Assembly (NCBI GenBank): GCA_035624455.1
Contig: DASPRM010000166.1
Coordinates: forward strand, 1 to 63,374
From: Terriglobales bacterium
Lineage (GTDB): Bacteria > Acidobacteriota > Terriglobia > Terriglobales > Acidobacteriaceae
Direction of reading: 5' to 3'
Length of the DNA: 63,374 nucleotides
Both the position numbers and the translations under genes were made by a program. The notes below the pieces were generated by a model that ran no database searches, was not told the DNA's origin, and saw only the letters and a list, made by a program, of their open reading frames with translations. Within the stretch, counting starts at the first letter, position 1. Each line of letters starts with the position of its first letter. Shown piece by piece: positions 7,883 through 16,800 of the stretch.

Positions 7883-8428
7883 ATGAAGCGCTTGCAACTG
7901 CTCGCGGTAGGCGAACTCGAGGGGCGCGTGCTGGAAGGCTTAGCTGTCCAGCTCGCCCACCATTTCGCCACTCCTTGTCAGGTGCTGACCACTACCTTGG
8001 ATCCGAAATTTGCCTTTCATTCCGAGCGCGGCCAGTATCACTCCAGCGAGATTCTCGCTTGCGTTCAGCATCACGTGAACAGCAACACTTGGCGTTTGCT
8101 CGCCGTTACCGACGTTGACCTCTACATCCCCATCCTCACCTTCGTTTTCGGTGAGGCACAGATGGGCGGCTTTTGTGCTCTCATTTCCACTCACCGGCTG
8201 CGCCAGGAGTTCTACGGCCTTCCTCCCGACCTCGATCTTCTGCATACCCGCATGCTGAAGGAGGCGGTCCACGAATTGGGCCACACCTTGGAATTGACCC
8301 ATTGCGACGATTACCGCTGCGCGATGGCCGGTTCACATGCGGTGGAATGGATCGATTTGAAAGAGAACTCGTTTTGCCGATCCTGCGCCAACCGCGTGCT
8401 GGAACTCGTGGGGCACGGTCCCCGATAG
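7883..8428 (+). CDS. Archaemetzincin-like zinc protease
   Basis: This 181-residue protein carries the archaemetzincin zinc signature: H130-E131-L-G-H134, H140, then C141, C146, M148 and a C165-R-S-C168 pair, following the family layout HExxHxxGxxHCx4CxM...CxxC. It is therefore a small, probably cytoplasmic metallopeptidase with a catalytic zinc and a second structural zinc. The usual glycine between the histidines is replaced by E137, which is uncommon and may affect the turn that brings in the third histidine. The ATG follows the response regulator stop with no gap, so it belongs to the same operon and may be an effector or regulator of that system. No signal peptide is seen. Confidence 0.85.
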   Translation: MKRLQLLAVGELEGRVLEGLAVQLAHHFATPCQVLTTTLDPKFAFHSERGQYHSSEILACVQHHVNSNTWRLLAVTDVDLYIPILTFVFGEAQMGGFCALISTHRLRQEFYGLPPDLDLLHTRMLKEAVHELGHTLELTHCDDYRCAMAGSHAVEWIDLKENSFCRSCANRVLELVGHGPR

Positions 8429-8512
8429 CTCAACGCCGAAATGCGATCCCGACGATGGTAGGCATAATGCAAGAATTCTTACTGCCTTCGTTCCCCAGTA
8501 AAGAGGCCGAAA

Positions 8513-9226
8513 ATGAAAATGTTCTTCAGATTTCAACTATTTTTGATTTTGCTCTGGGCAGTTCAGTTTTTGCCAGCTCAAGAACGTCCTTTCATTCAGC
8601 CAAACACCATATACGTAGGTGCAGACGGTAAGTATGAGACGCCGCCGGATACTATCGTGTTGCAGTTCAATATTTCCGCTCAGGAAAAGTCTTCACGTGA
8701 TGCCTATGACAGGGCTGCGAAGGCGGCTGAACAAGTTCGCGAAATCCTGCGCTCCAACGGAATCGATCCCCGGCAAGCCGAGGTTGGCTATTTCTCCCTG
8801 ATGCCTGTGTACGACTATCAGTCACCCAAGCGCAAGCTCGAAGGTTATCGCGCCAGTTCCAATGTAACGCTCAAACTTCGCGACTTCAGTAAGCTTCCCG
8901 CAATCGAAGACAAGCTGGCGGATATGGATGTAACTGGAAATCAATCCATCAATTACACCCTGGAAGACATGGAAGCAGCGAAGGCAAAAGCCTCCGAGGA
9001 TGCCTTCCATAAAGCGCGTGCGCAGGCCGCAGCCATCGCACAGGCTAGCAACCGATCTCTGGGTGAATTGGTTTTTGCCTCCGTCAACATCGCGGAGCCC
9101 ATTCGGCCTATGCCTATAATGGCGCGGGCGGAAGCCATGGCTCCGGCGCCTCCTCCAACAGCAGAATTTTCTCCTCAAAAGATCACGATCACGGCACACG
9201 TGAATGCGCTGTTTGCACTGAAGTAG
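8513..9226 (+). CDS. SIMPL (DUF541) domain exported protein
   Basis: This 237-residue protein has an N-terminal signal peptide (MKMFFRFQLFLILLWAVQFLPAQ) and a SIMPL/DUF541 domain. Visible family features are the opening strand DTIVLQFNISAQEKSSRDAYDRAAKAAEQVREILRSNGI, the GYRASSNVTLKLRDFSKLP segment and the DAFHKARAQAAAIAQASNRSLGELV helix. SIMPL proteins are periplasmic or outer-membrane associated with poorly defined roles, including oxidative stress tolerance. It lies 84 bases after the protease gene, so it could be co-transcribed or have its own promoter. Confidence 0.88.
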   Translation: MKMFFRFQLFLILLWAVQFLPAQERPFIQPNTIYVGADGKYETPPDTIVLQFNISAQEKSSRDAYDRAAKAAEQVREILRSNGIDPRQAEVGYFSLMPVYDYQSPKRKLEGYRASSNVTLKLRDFSKLPAIEDKLADMDVTGNQSINYTLEDMEAAKAKASEDAFHKARAQAAAIAQASNRSLGELVFASVNIAEPIRPMPIMARAEAMAPAPPPTAEFSPQKITITAHVNALFALK

Positions 9227-9309
9227 GAGGATCGAATAGTCGCGGAGCCAAATCTTAAGCTTTCAGGTTAGCTGTGGCCCTTTCGCGGCGAGTCTGGCGC
9301 GTTAGCCCT

Positions 9310-10113
9310 CTAAGCCTTCGCAAAGATTCGTCCCAGGAAGCCCTTCTTTTTCACAGGCGCAAAGTGCAACGCCTGCAGCAATGATTCGATTTCCTGCTCG
9401 GAGAGCGGCGGCGTGTCCTTCCGCAGTCGAATCATCTCCTGAAAAGAAGTGAAGCGGTCGATGCAATAGAAGCAGTCGCGGATGTGCTCCTCCGCCAACT
9501 CCCGTTCCCGCCAGGAGACCTGGCCATTGATGAGGTTGTTGAACGTTTTGAGTGGAAGGCAATGTTCAGTTCGGGTCTTTTCCGCCGCCTCAATAAGCAC
9601 GCGTGCAGACACGTTAAACGCCTGCGCCGTGGCGCCAGGGAGCACTTGCCCCAGTTTTTGCTGCGCCATTTCCTTCACCGCATTCGCGGTAGCCTCTGCG
9701 TTCATCATGATCGGTGCGATCTGCGGGGCTGTGTACCCTTTTACGAAGAGCCATAGGATTTCCTGCTCGACCACGTTGAGCTTGCGCATGATCTCGCGCA
9801 TCTGATCGAGCGAAATCTCCGGAGCCGGAATCCGCGAATTGGCGCGGCCATAGGCGAAAACCAACTGGCGGAACTCCATCATGAACTCGCGTTCATTCTG
9901 AAATTTAAAGCTCCGGAACCAGGCATTTCCGTCCTTCTGTGCGCTCTCGAAGACGCCTTGGATATGGCTACCGATCTCGGGAGAGAGCGAAGGAAAGTAG
10001 TGGCTTAGCAGCAAGCGCGAAATTGGCGCATAGTCTCGGACGAACTCATGCCAACCCGTACGCTGCCCGTCGGCGCACTCCTCCACCATCAGAAAAATTG
10101 TTCGGATTGCCAT
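9310..10113 (-). CDS. Sigma-like factor fused to a zinc anti-sigma (ZAS) motif
   Basis: The 267-residue protein appears to combine two roles. Residues about 20-90 (GWHEFVRDYAPISRLLLSHYF onward) resemble an ECF sigma region 2, and residues 102-155 (MREIMRKLNVVEQEILWLFVKGYTAPQIAPIM) look like sigma region 4, a DNA-binding helix-turn-helix. The C-terminal part then carries H210-IRD-C214-FY-C217, the HxxxCxxC pattern of zinc-binding anti-sigma domains, within AEEHIRDCFYCIDRF. Normally these functions sit in two adjacent genes. There is no transmembrane segment. No separate anti-sigma gene is next to it. Region 2 is weakly conserved, so it might be a regulatory sigma relative rather than a working sigma factor. 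Confidence 0.6.
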   Translation of the reverse strand: MAIRTIFLMVEECADGQRTGWHEFVRDYAPISRLLLSHYFPSLSPEIGSHIQGVFESAQKDGNAWFRSFKFQNEREFMMEFRQLVFAYGRANSRIPAPEISLDQMREIMRKLNVVEQEILWLFVKGYTAPQIAPIMMNAEATANAVKEMAQQKLGQVLPGATAQAFNVSARVLIEAAEKTRTEHCLPLKTFNNLINGQVSWRERELAEEHIRDCFYCIDRFTSFQEMIRLRKDTPPLSEQEIESLLQALHFAPVKKKGFLGRIFAKA

Positions 10114-10250
10114 ACCGGATGCGTCGTGGCGACTGCCGTTCCAGTCTAGCAGAAGGAATACCTGCGCAGGGTAAGTTGCGACCTACTTACTCATGACGCT
10201 TCTATCTGCTTGCAGATCGTTCGCATCGCAGACGCAGCGAAGATCATCTT

Positions 10251-10955
10251 TCAGCGGTGTAGCTTGGCCTCGTCCAGCGTCAGGGCCCGCTGCAACACCA
10301 TCTGCACGCTGGTTCCTTCTGGCAACAGGATATCGTTGCCTCTGGTCAACATTGCGATTGCCAATCCGGTTGCTGCCCCGGCAGCCCCGCCAATCCCCAC
10401 GCCCTTTCCCGTGCCGCCGCTCGCGAGACCACCGATGACCGCGCCAGTCGCTGCGGTCTGGGCAACCTGCGCGGCGTCCTTCCCCTTTGAGGAATTCTGC
10501 TGAATGGTGCCCTCTTCTCCCTTTACGTGTTGGTTTTCCGCTCCCGGCACATTTTCCACTGCTCCCGGCAACATCGTGGTATAGCCGCTGGGAAATACCA
10601 GGCTGGTGAAATGCATCAATACTTCTGCGCGTCCTTTAACGCGGCCCGGCCTCTTCACCTCCGTGATCCGACCCTGAACGTAAGTCCCGGCAGGAATGAT
10701 CACGCGGTCATTCCCCGTAATAGGGAAAGTTGTCTCAGCATAAACCGCATCGCCCACCTTGACGCTCTTTGTGGAGATTCCCTGCTTCAAATGCAGGGGG
10801 ATTTGCGTGCCTGCAGGAAGGGTGACCTTGCCCTCGCTGAAAATCGGCGAAAGATTGGTTCCGTGCGCGAATGGGTCTGTGTTGGACAGCGGCTCTTGCG
10901 CCATAGCCGCGCACACCAGAACGGAAAGTAGTGACACCAACTTTAGAGCACGCAT
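10251..10955 (-). CDS. Exported glycine-zipper protein (TrbI-like)
   Basis: The 234-residue protein begins with a signal peptide (MRALKLVSLLSVLVCAAMAQ). The middle (about 43-115), with LPAGTQIPLHLKQGISTKSVKVGDAVYAET and IPAGTYVQGRITEVKRPGR, resembles the beta-barrel repeats of TrbI/VirB10-like proteins. Residues about 165-205 form a glycine/alanine-rich zipper (ATGAVIGGLASGG...GGAAGAATGLAIAML). Similar stand-alone proteins are frequent in Acidobacteriota; the function is unknown and no conjugation genes are nearby. GGAGGAG ten bases upstream supports the start. It lies just upstream of the sigma-like gene on the same strand and could share a transcript. Confidence 0.7.
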   Translation of the reverse strand: MRALKLVSLLSVLVCAAMAQEPLSNTDPFAHGTNLSPIFSEGKVTLPAGTQIPLHLKQGISTKSVKVGDAVYAETTFPITGNDRVIIPAGTYVQGRITEVKRPGRVKGRAEVLMHFTSLVFPSGYTTMLPGAVENVPGAENQHVKGEEGTIQQNSSKGKDAAQVAQTAATGAVIGGLASGGTGKGVGIGGAAGAATGLAIAMLTRGNDILLPEGTSVQMVLQRALTLDEAKLHR

Positions 10956-11096
10956 AGCGCTGGTCTCCTCCAGGCTAACTGGTGGCCAAGTATAGCTCCG
11001 AATCTACGCGTTTCTTGCTTTAGGTAACTAGATTCCGCGTCTGTTGCAAAGGGTTGTCCCGAAACGATCAACCAGCTAGGCAACATCGCTGATTTT

Positions 11097-11139
11097 GTCA
11101 TCACGAGCAGGCTTCAGCCTGCCAGAGATCTGCAGTTCC
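11097..11139 (+). repeat. Intergenic hairpin repeat, copy 1
   Basis: The element starts GTCATCACGAGC and ends GAGATCTGCAGTTCC, with a perfect six-base hairpin (GCAGGC-TTCA-GCCTGC, 11107-11122) inside. Copies with the same ends occur at 29264 and 32029 and a partial one near 52979. A second small palindrome, TTGGGG-TG-CCCCAA, follows at 11150-11163. The element lies between the ends or upstream regions of minus-strand genes, not in coding sequence. Confidence 0.65.
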
Positions 11140-11231
11140 GCTGAATGCATTGGGGTGCCCCAAGTTCGCGCCGTGATCTTCGGCGCTAATCTGGGATGAC
11201 CAAATGTTGATTGCCGACTGCTAATTGCGGC

Positions 11232-13622
11232 TTAGTAAATCAGATACTTCTTCTTCAATTTCACAAACTCATCCAGTTCATCTCGCCAGCCTTCCGTGAT
11301 AATCCGTGGATCCTCATTCGCCAGCAGCGCGTTAAATGCCGACTGATTGCCCAACAGCTCGATCATCCGATCCAGTTGGAACTGAGACGGATAAAGCTTG
11401 CGCAAGGCCGACGCTAGCTCAATCCCCAATTCCGTCGGATCAAAGAAATTCCGATCCACCACTACAATGTTCACCCCGCCGCACAATTGGTTGGCGTAAT
11501 TGCTGGATATCGGCGTAAAGCTCACCGGCACGAAACGCACCCCCTGGATCATGCGGCCATTGAGATACGCAGCCAGTTCGGTTGGCTTGATCCAGGGTGC
11601 TCCAACCACCTCAAAGGGAGTGCCCGTCCCTCGGCCGACGGATATGTTGGTCCCCTCAACCAAACCCACCCCAGGATAGAGCGTGGCTTCAGTCAGGCTG
11701 CGCATATTCGGCGAGAGATTCACCCAAGACAAGCCTGTGGAATCGAACCAGTCTCCCCGCATCCATCCGTTCATGGGAACGATCCTCAGCCGAGCTCCGA
11801 TGCTTCGTTCCGAATTGAAAAGCTTGGCCAGTTCCCCGACCGTCATCCCATGGCGCACAGGCAAAGGGTGATAGTCCACAAAGGCGCCGCGCTGCAGAGT
11901 GGAGATCGGCCCTTGTACAAATGCCCCAGTGATTGGATTGGGACGATCGAGCACGATCAGATCAATTCCCGCTTTGGCCACACCCTCCAGGAAATAACCC
12001 AGCGTGGTCTCATAGGTATAAAAGCGCACGCCGACATCCTGAATATCGTAGATAACCGCATCCAGATTCTTCAGTACCGCAGGATCGGGGCGTCGTTTAG
12101 CGTCGCTGTCCCCATAAACGCTATACACCGTAATCCCGGTAGCACTGTCGCGTGTATTGCCGATTTGCGCGGTATCCAATCCTCCTGTGACGCCGTGTTC
12201 AGGGCTGAAAATCGCGACCAGTTCCACTCCCGGAGCATGCGCGAGCACATCGATCGTTCGCCGCCCGCTGGAATCGACGCCGGTCTGGTTCGTGACGAGA
12301 CCGATCCGGGTTTTGTGGCTGTCTTTCGATTGCAGCTCTTGGAAGTTGTGCGATTCCAGAACATCAATGCCGGTCTTGACCATTCCATTGCGAAACATCA
12401 CGCGGTGGGCTGCGCTCAAGGTCTCGTTGTATCCAGTAATCTGCCGCAGCCGCACTTGTTCGCTTTCTGACGGTGTCAGTTTCAGCGCCGTCGCCACCGC
12501 AGTCGCCACCCGCGACCGTAAGGAGACGATGGAGTTTTGTCCCCGTGGGTGCACCGAGTTCGCCAGAATGATGATGTAGGTGTTGGTTGATGGGTCAATC
12601 CAGAGCGAAGTTCCGGTGAATCCGGTATGACCAAATGATCCTACTGGCAAAAACTCACCACGGGTGGTGGAAAAAGGCGAATCGATGTCCCAACCCAATC
12701 CTCGCAACGAGCTCGCTGTCGGCGGTTGCTGAGGTGTGCTCATCTTTTCGACGCTGAGAGCGGAAAGGATGGGAGCTCCGCCGTCCAGAAGCGCCTGCGC
12801 ATAGCGCGCGACGTCATCGGCCGTCGAAAACAATCCAGCATGTCCGGCTACTCCGCCCATCCTGCGCGCGGTAGGGTCGTGCACCACCCCACGCAGCATG
12901 ACTCCGCGTTCATCATATTCCGTGGCTGCAATTATCGGCCGCCATGCCGCAGGTGGTGTGAAATCGGTGTGCTCCAGACCCAGCGGTTTAAAGATGTTCG
13001 TGGTCGCATAGGCATCCAGGGAAAAGCCCGACACCCGGCGAACTATCTCTCCCAACACGATGTAGTTGATGTCGCTGTAAAGGAACCGCGAGCCCGGCGG
13101 ATAGACTGGGGTCTCTTCCATCGCCATGCGGACGGCAGTGTCATATCCCTCCCAGTGCTGCTTCAGGTCAAGATCTTCGGCCAGCCCGGAGAAATGCGTC
13201 AGCAATTGGCGCACCGTGATGTCCTGTTTCCCGTTCATCCCAAACTCAGGAATGTATCGCGTGACCGGATCATTCAGTCGAATCTGCCCCTTCTCCAGCA
13301 GTTGCATGCTGGCAGTGGCAGTGACCATGCATTTGGTGAGGGAGGCAACGTCAAAGATCGTGTCGGCGGTCATGGGCTCGCGCGTGGGTTCCAGACTGCG
13401 AAACCCGAACGCCTTCCGGTAAATCACGCTGTGATCATGGCCAATCAGGACCACTGCGCCGGGAGGCTTTTGTTCTGCAATCGCCTTCTCCAAGATTTCG
13501 TCAACTGCGGCAAGACTTGGCTGCTGCGCAAGGAGTGGACAACTCAGGACCAGCAGGATCTGCGAGAGGAGCAGTCTGATGGAGAAAGAACGAAACTTCG
13601 ACAACTTCCGGAATGGGCGCAT
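11232..13622 (-). CDS. Secreted serine hydrolase (class C beta-lactamase fold) fused to NamZ/DUF1343 domain
   Basis: The 796-residue protein has a signal sequence (about 1-34), then a beta-lactamase/esterase domain with catalytic S94-L-T-K97, Y182-S-D and H332-T-G motifs. From about residue 439 to the end is a DUF1343 domain, the exo-beta-N-acetylmuramidase family typified by NamZ, with NQTG, SPEHGVTGG, YDIQDVGVRFYTY, DRPNP, RHGMTVGEL and NMRSL motifs. In Bacillus subtilis the equivalent functions are separate genes (ybbE and ybbC/namZ) in the MurNAc recycling cluster. Here they are one polypeptide, presumably trimming peptidoglycan fragments outside the cytoplasm. ATG 13622 gives the best signal peptide; a TTG 57 bases upstream is the alternative. 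Confidence 0.88.
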   Translation of the reverse strand: MRPFRKLSKFRSFSIRLLLSQILLVLSCPLLAQQPSLAAVDEILEKAIAEQKPPGAVVLIGHDHSVIYRKAFGFRSLEPTREPMTADTIFDVASLTKCMVTATASMQLLEKGQIRLNDPVTRYIPEFGMNGKQDITVRQLLTHFSGLAEDLDLKQHWEGYDTAVRMAMEETPVYPPGSRFLYSDINYIVLGEIVRRVSGFSLDAYATTNIFKPLGLEHTDFTPPAAWRPIIAATEYDERGVMLRGVVHDPTARRMGGVAGHAGLFSTADDVARYAQALLDGGAPILSALSVEKMSTPQQPPTASSLRGLGWDIDSPFSTTRGEFLPVGSFGHTGFTGTSLWIDPSTNTYIIILANSVHPRGQNSIVSLRSRVATAVATALKLTPSESEQVRLRQITGYNETLSAAHRVMFRNGMVKTGIDVLESHNFQELQSKDSHKTRIGLVTNQTGVDSSGRRTIDVLAHAPGVELVAIFSPEHGVTGGLDTAQIGNTRDSATGITVYSVYGDSDAKRRPDPAVLKNLDAVIYDIQDVGVRFYTYETTLGYFLEGVAKAGIDLIVLDRPNPITGAFVQGPISTLQRGAFVDYHPLPVRHGMTVGELAKLFNSERSIGARLRIVPMNGWMRGDWFDSTGLSWVNLSPNMRSLTEATLYPGVGLVEGTNISVGRGTGTPFEVVGAPWIKPTELAAYLNGRMIQGVRFVPVSFTPISSNYANQLCGGVNIVVVDRNFFDPTELGIELASALRKLYPSQFQLDRMIELLGNQSAFNALLANEDPRIITEGWRDELDEFVKLKKKYLIY

Positions 13623-13745
13623 TCTGGACTCGGATGGCAAGTGCAACGCGAATGTACAAGAGGCAGAGGGCACCCGCAAGACGCGAAGGTTTAGCCCCTG
13701 TTGTCATGCTGATGACCCAGGATGGGCGGAAGAACGCGCGAGCTA

Positions 13746-13776
13746 ACAAAAAAGGCAGGTGCTTTCACACCTGCCT
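13746..13776 (-). terminator. Rho-independent terminator of the TonB-dependent receptor gene
   Basis: On the minus strand AGGCAGGTG and CACCTGCCT pair into a perfect nine-base stem with a six-base loop, followed by a run of six or more T residues. It lies 28 bases after the receptor stop codon. Confidence 0.88.
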
Positions 13777-13803
13777 CCTCAAATCGAACTCAGAATCCCG
13801 CTT

Positions 13804-16800
13804 CTAGAACTCGAAACGGATTCCAAATTGCGAGCGGAACGGCGCGCTGAAGCCAGGTCCAAAAGAGCCGCCTCCCGTGCCGTACACCCCACCGTTCAGA
13901 GCGCAATACGGTCCGCTGATCGGTCCACTGAGCGGTTGCAGGAAGTTGGGTTGGCTGGCATCGTTAGCCACCGAATTACACTTGTTGAAACGGTTAAACA
14001 GGTTGTGGAACTCCCAGAAGGGGCGAATTGCCAGCCAGTCCGTGGGATGGAACCGCTTGGCAATGCTGAGGTCCATTTGCACGAAGGCGTCCCCGCGCAG
14101 GGAGTTGGGTTTGACCTGCGTACATCCCGGAGCGGAGGTAATGGGTGCATTGTTGGGGTTGGACCCTACACAAACCCGATCTACGTACGGCCGCCCATCG
14201 CCATCGATGTCAACACCAGGGTAAAAGTCGATCGGACGCGCCGATGACGCTTGGAACAGTGGCGCCAGTTCGATCCCCCACTTCGGCATGAAGATGCCGC
14301 TGATCACAAACCGATGCCGCTCGTCGAAGTCCGTGGGTCCCCAATTGTTGGAGCGGAACTGGAAGGCTCGATCCGACGTCAGGTAGGAACCTCCATACGA
14401 CGACACTGGAATTCCGCCCCAGGAACGCGACCAGGACAGAACGTAGCTGGCCTGAAACCCGATATTGTGCGACATGCGCTTCTTGAATACGAAGTTGATG
14501 CCGTCATAGAGCGAGCGGTTATTGCTGGCAGCAGTACGCAAATCGGCAAGCCGGCCTGCGCCAATTCCCGCCGCCGCAAACGCCGCATCCAGCAAGCGAG
14601 TACCAGCTCCATTGACGCAGCGCGGATCTGACGTGGAACCCCCGAAGGCTGGGTTGCATATCGACCCGATCCGGGGATTGTCGTCCAACATGCGGAATTC
14701 ATGCGTTCCTAGCACGTGGGTGTAATCGACGGACAAAGCGTACTCGGGATTCAGTTCGATCGCGCTGCCGATCGACATCTGCTGCGACCAGGGATCGGTC
14801 AGTTTAGGATCGTCCAAGCGGCCGCGCGCGCCGAAAGCCAGATCGGTGGCAGCAGCAGCAGGCGCCGGCAGTGGGTCGATGCCATAGCGGAAAGTTGCCA
14901 GATCACCGGCGGGAGACGGAGGACCGCTGCTATTCGACAAGTCGATCAGACCGCTCTGGTATAGCGTAGTGTTCGACTGCTGAATGGACCACAACGTCAG
15001 GTTTTGGAACACCTGATCGCGTGCGATGCCATAACCGCCGCGGATCACGATTTTACCCGCCCCCGTAGGATCCCAGGCAAAACCGATTCGTGGTTGGAAT
15101 TCCTTATAGGAAGCGGTGGTTCGCGTCAAATCATCGGTGCTGCCGGCGAGATACTTCGCTCGCGCCAAGCCCTCGGCAGCGGCGGGGCTGGTCGGATTGG
15201 CGGCAATTAGTTGCCGCAGAATCGTAACTACACGGTTCGTCTGCAAGGGGTCAGTGCGCAACTGGGGTGGAAGAACGAACAAATTCGCATCCCAACGCAG
15301 GCCGAGGTTTAATGTTAAGTGGGAAGTAACCTTGAAATCGTCCTGAAAATACAGCCCCAGGGCGTGAGGATTTTGAGGATTGTCAGTACGGCCGTTGCCG
15401 GCGCTATATATCAGTTCTTGCACTGCACCTGGCGTTGACAATCCTTGAGGATAGTCCGCGGCTTTAGCGCCAAAAATAGTCGTCGGATCATCAAAGAAGA
15501 TAAGTTGGTATCCAAGACCGGAGAAGAAATAGCCACCCATCTTGGCAATGTAAATCCAGTTCGCGCCCACTTTCAGGTTGTGACGTCCTTTCACCCAGCT
15601 GAAGTCGTCGCGGAACTGGTATTTGCGGATCAGGGTTTGTTGCGGAACGTTTATATTATTGCCCAACTCCGCACTTGGGAACGTCAGCAACGGGTTAACC
15701 GCGGTTCCGCCCCCGGCTACCGGCAATGTGAAGGTGCGGCCGGGAGTGGCATTGATCTCATTCACGAAATCCTGGAACTGAAAGGCAGCGACGTTCACCT
15801 TGTTATTCGAGAGCGCATAGCTGTCCTGCAGCACCATGGAATGGAACTGGTTGGTATTGGCAGTCGCTTCTGAAAGATCTGCAATTGGAGTCCCCGCCGT
15901 TGTCGGTTGGTCATTCAGCGTGTTCCACCGCTCGCGGCCGTAGCGCGCAAAAATGCTATGGCGCTCATTGAATCGATAGTCGAGCTTGATCGTCGCAAGC
16001 TGATCAAAAAATGGCGTGTCGATCTTGGTGGCGGGAGATGCCTGGGGCAGAAGCTCCAGGTTGGCCACCGCCGTGGGGTCGGGATTGATGGCCGCCAGCT
16101 CGCGCTTGTACTCGTAAGCTCCAAAGAAGAAAAACTTGTCCTTAATAATCGGTCCGCCCACCGATCCGCCGAAGTGATAGCGATGGTAAACAGGCTTGGA
16201 CAGTTCCACATCGTCGGGTGTGAACAGCTTGCCGTCGGGGCCGGCCGTGCGGTCGAATTCTGACTTTGCGTTAAAGGTGCTAAGTTGAAACTCGCCAAAA
16301 GCTGTCCCGTGCAGTTTGTTGGTGCCCGACTTGGTCACCACGTTCACGACACCCGCCACCGCGCGTCCGGATTCAGCGGTGTACCGGTTAGTGACGACGT
16401 TGAACTCCTGGATGCCTTCTAAGGTGTAATTCTGTACGATGCCGCCGATAACCGTATCTTTGTTGTCTCCCCCATCAACGTTGTAATCAAAAGCGCGACC
16501 GTCGCTTCCGCCAGCGCTCACCGTGCCTGAGCGGCTCTTCGTGGGATCAAAATTGGGTGCGGGTTTCACCCCAGGGACCAGGGCCATCAGGGAAGCGAAA
16601 TTGCGATCTCGCACCGGAAGATCTCTGACTTCCTGCGGGGAAACCGAGCCCCCGATGTCAGATCTACTAGTCTCAATCAGAGGGGCTTCGCCGCTGACCT
16701 CCACCACCTCGGTAGAGGTACCGGTGCGCAACGTAAAGTTCAGGGTTAGCGCTTGACCTACAATGATTTCAATATTCTTCTGCTCGAGCGTGGCAAATCC

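Noticed and set aside
11487-12470. Plus-strand ORF of 327 residues opposite the NamZ domain
   Set aside because: The opposite strand encodes conserved DUF1343 motifs throughout; this frame is rich in His, Arg and Pro with no recognisable domain.
12726-13694. Plus-strand ORF of 322 residues opposite the serine hydrolase domain
   Set aside because: It is a shadow of the hydrolase, whose catalytic motifs are all on the minus strand.
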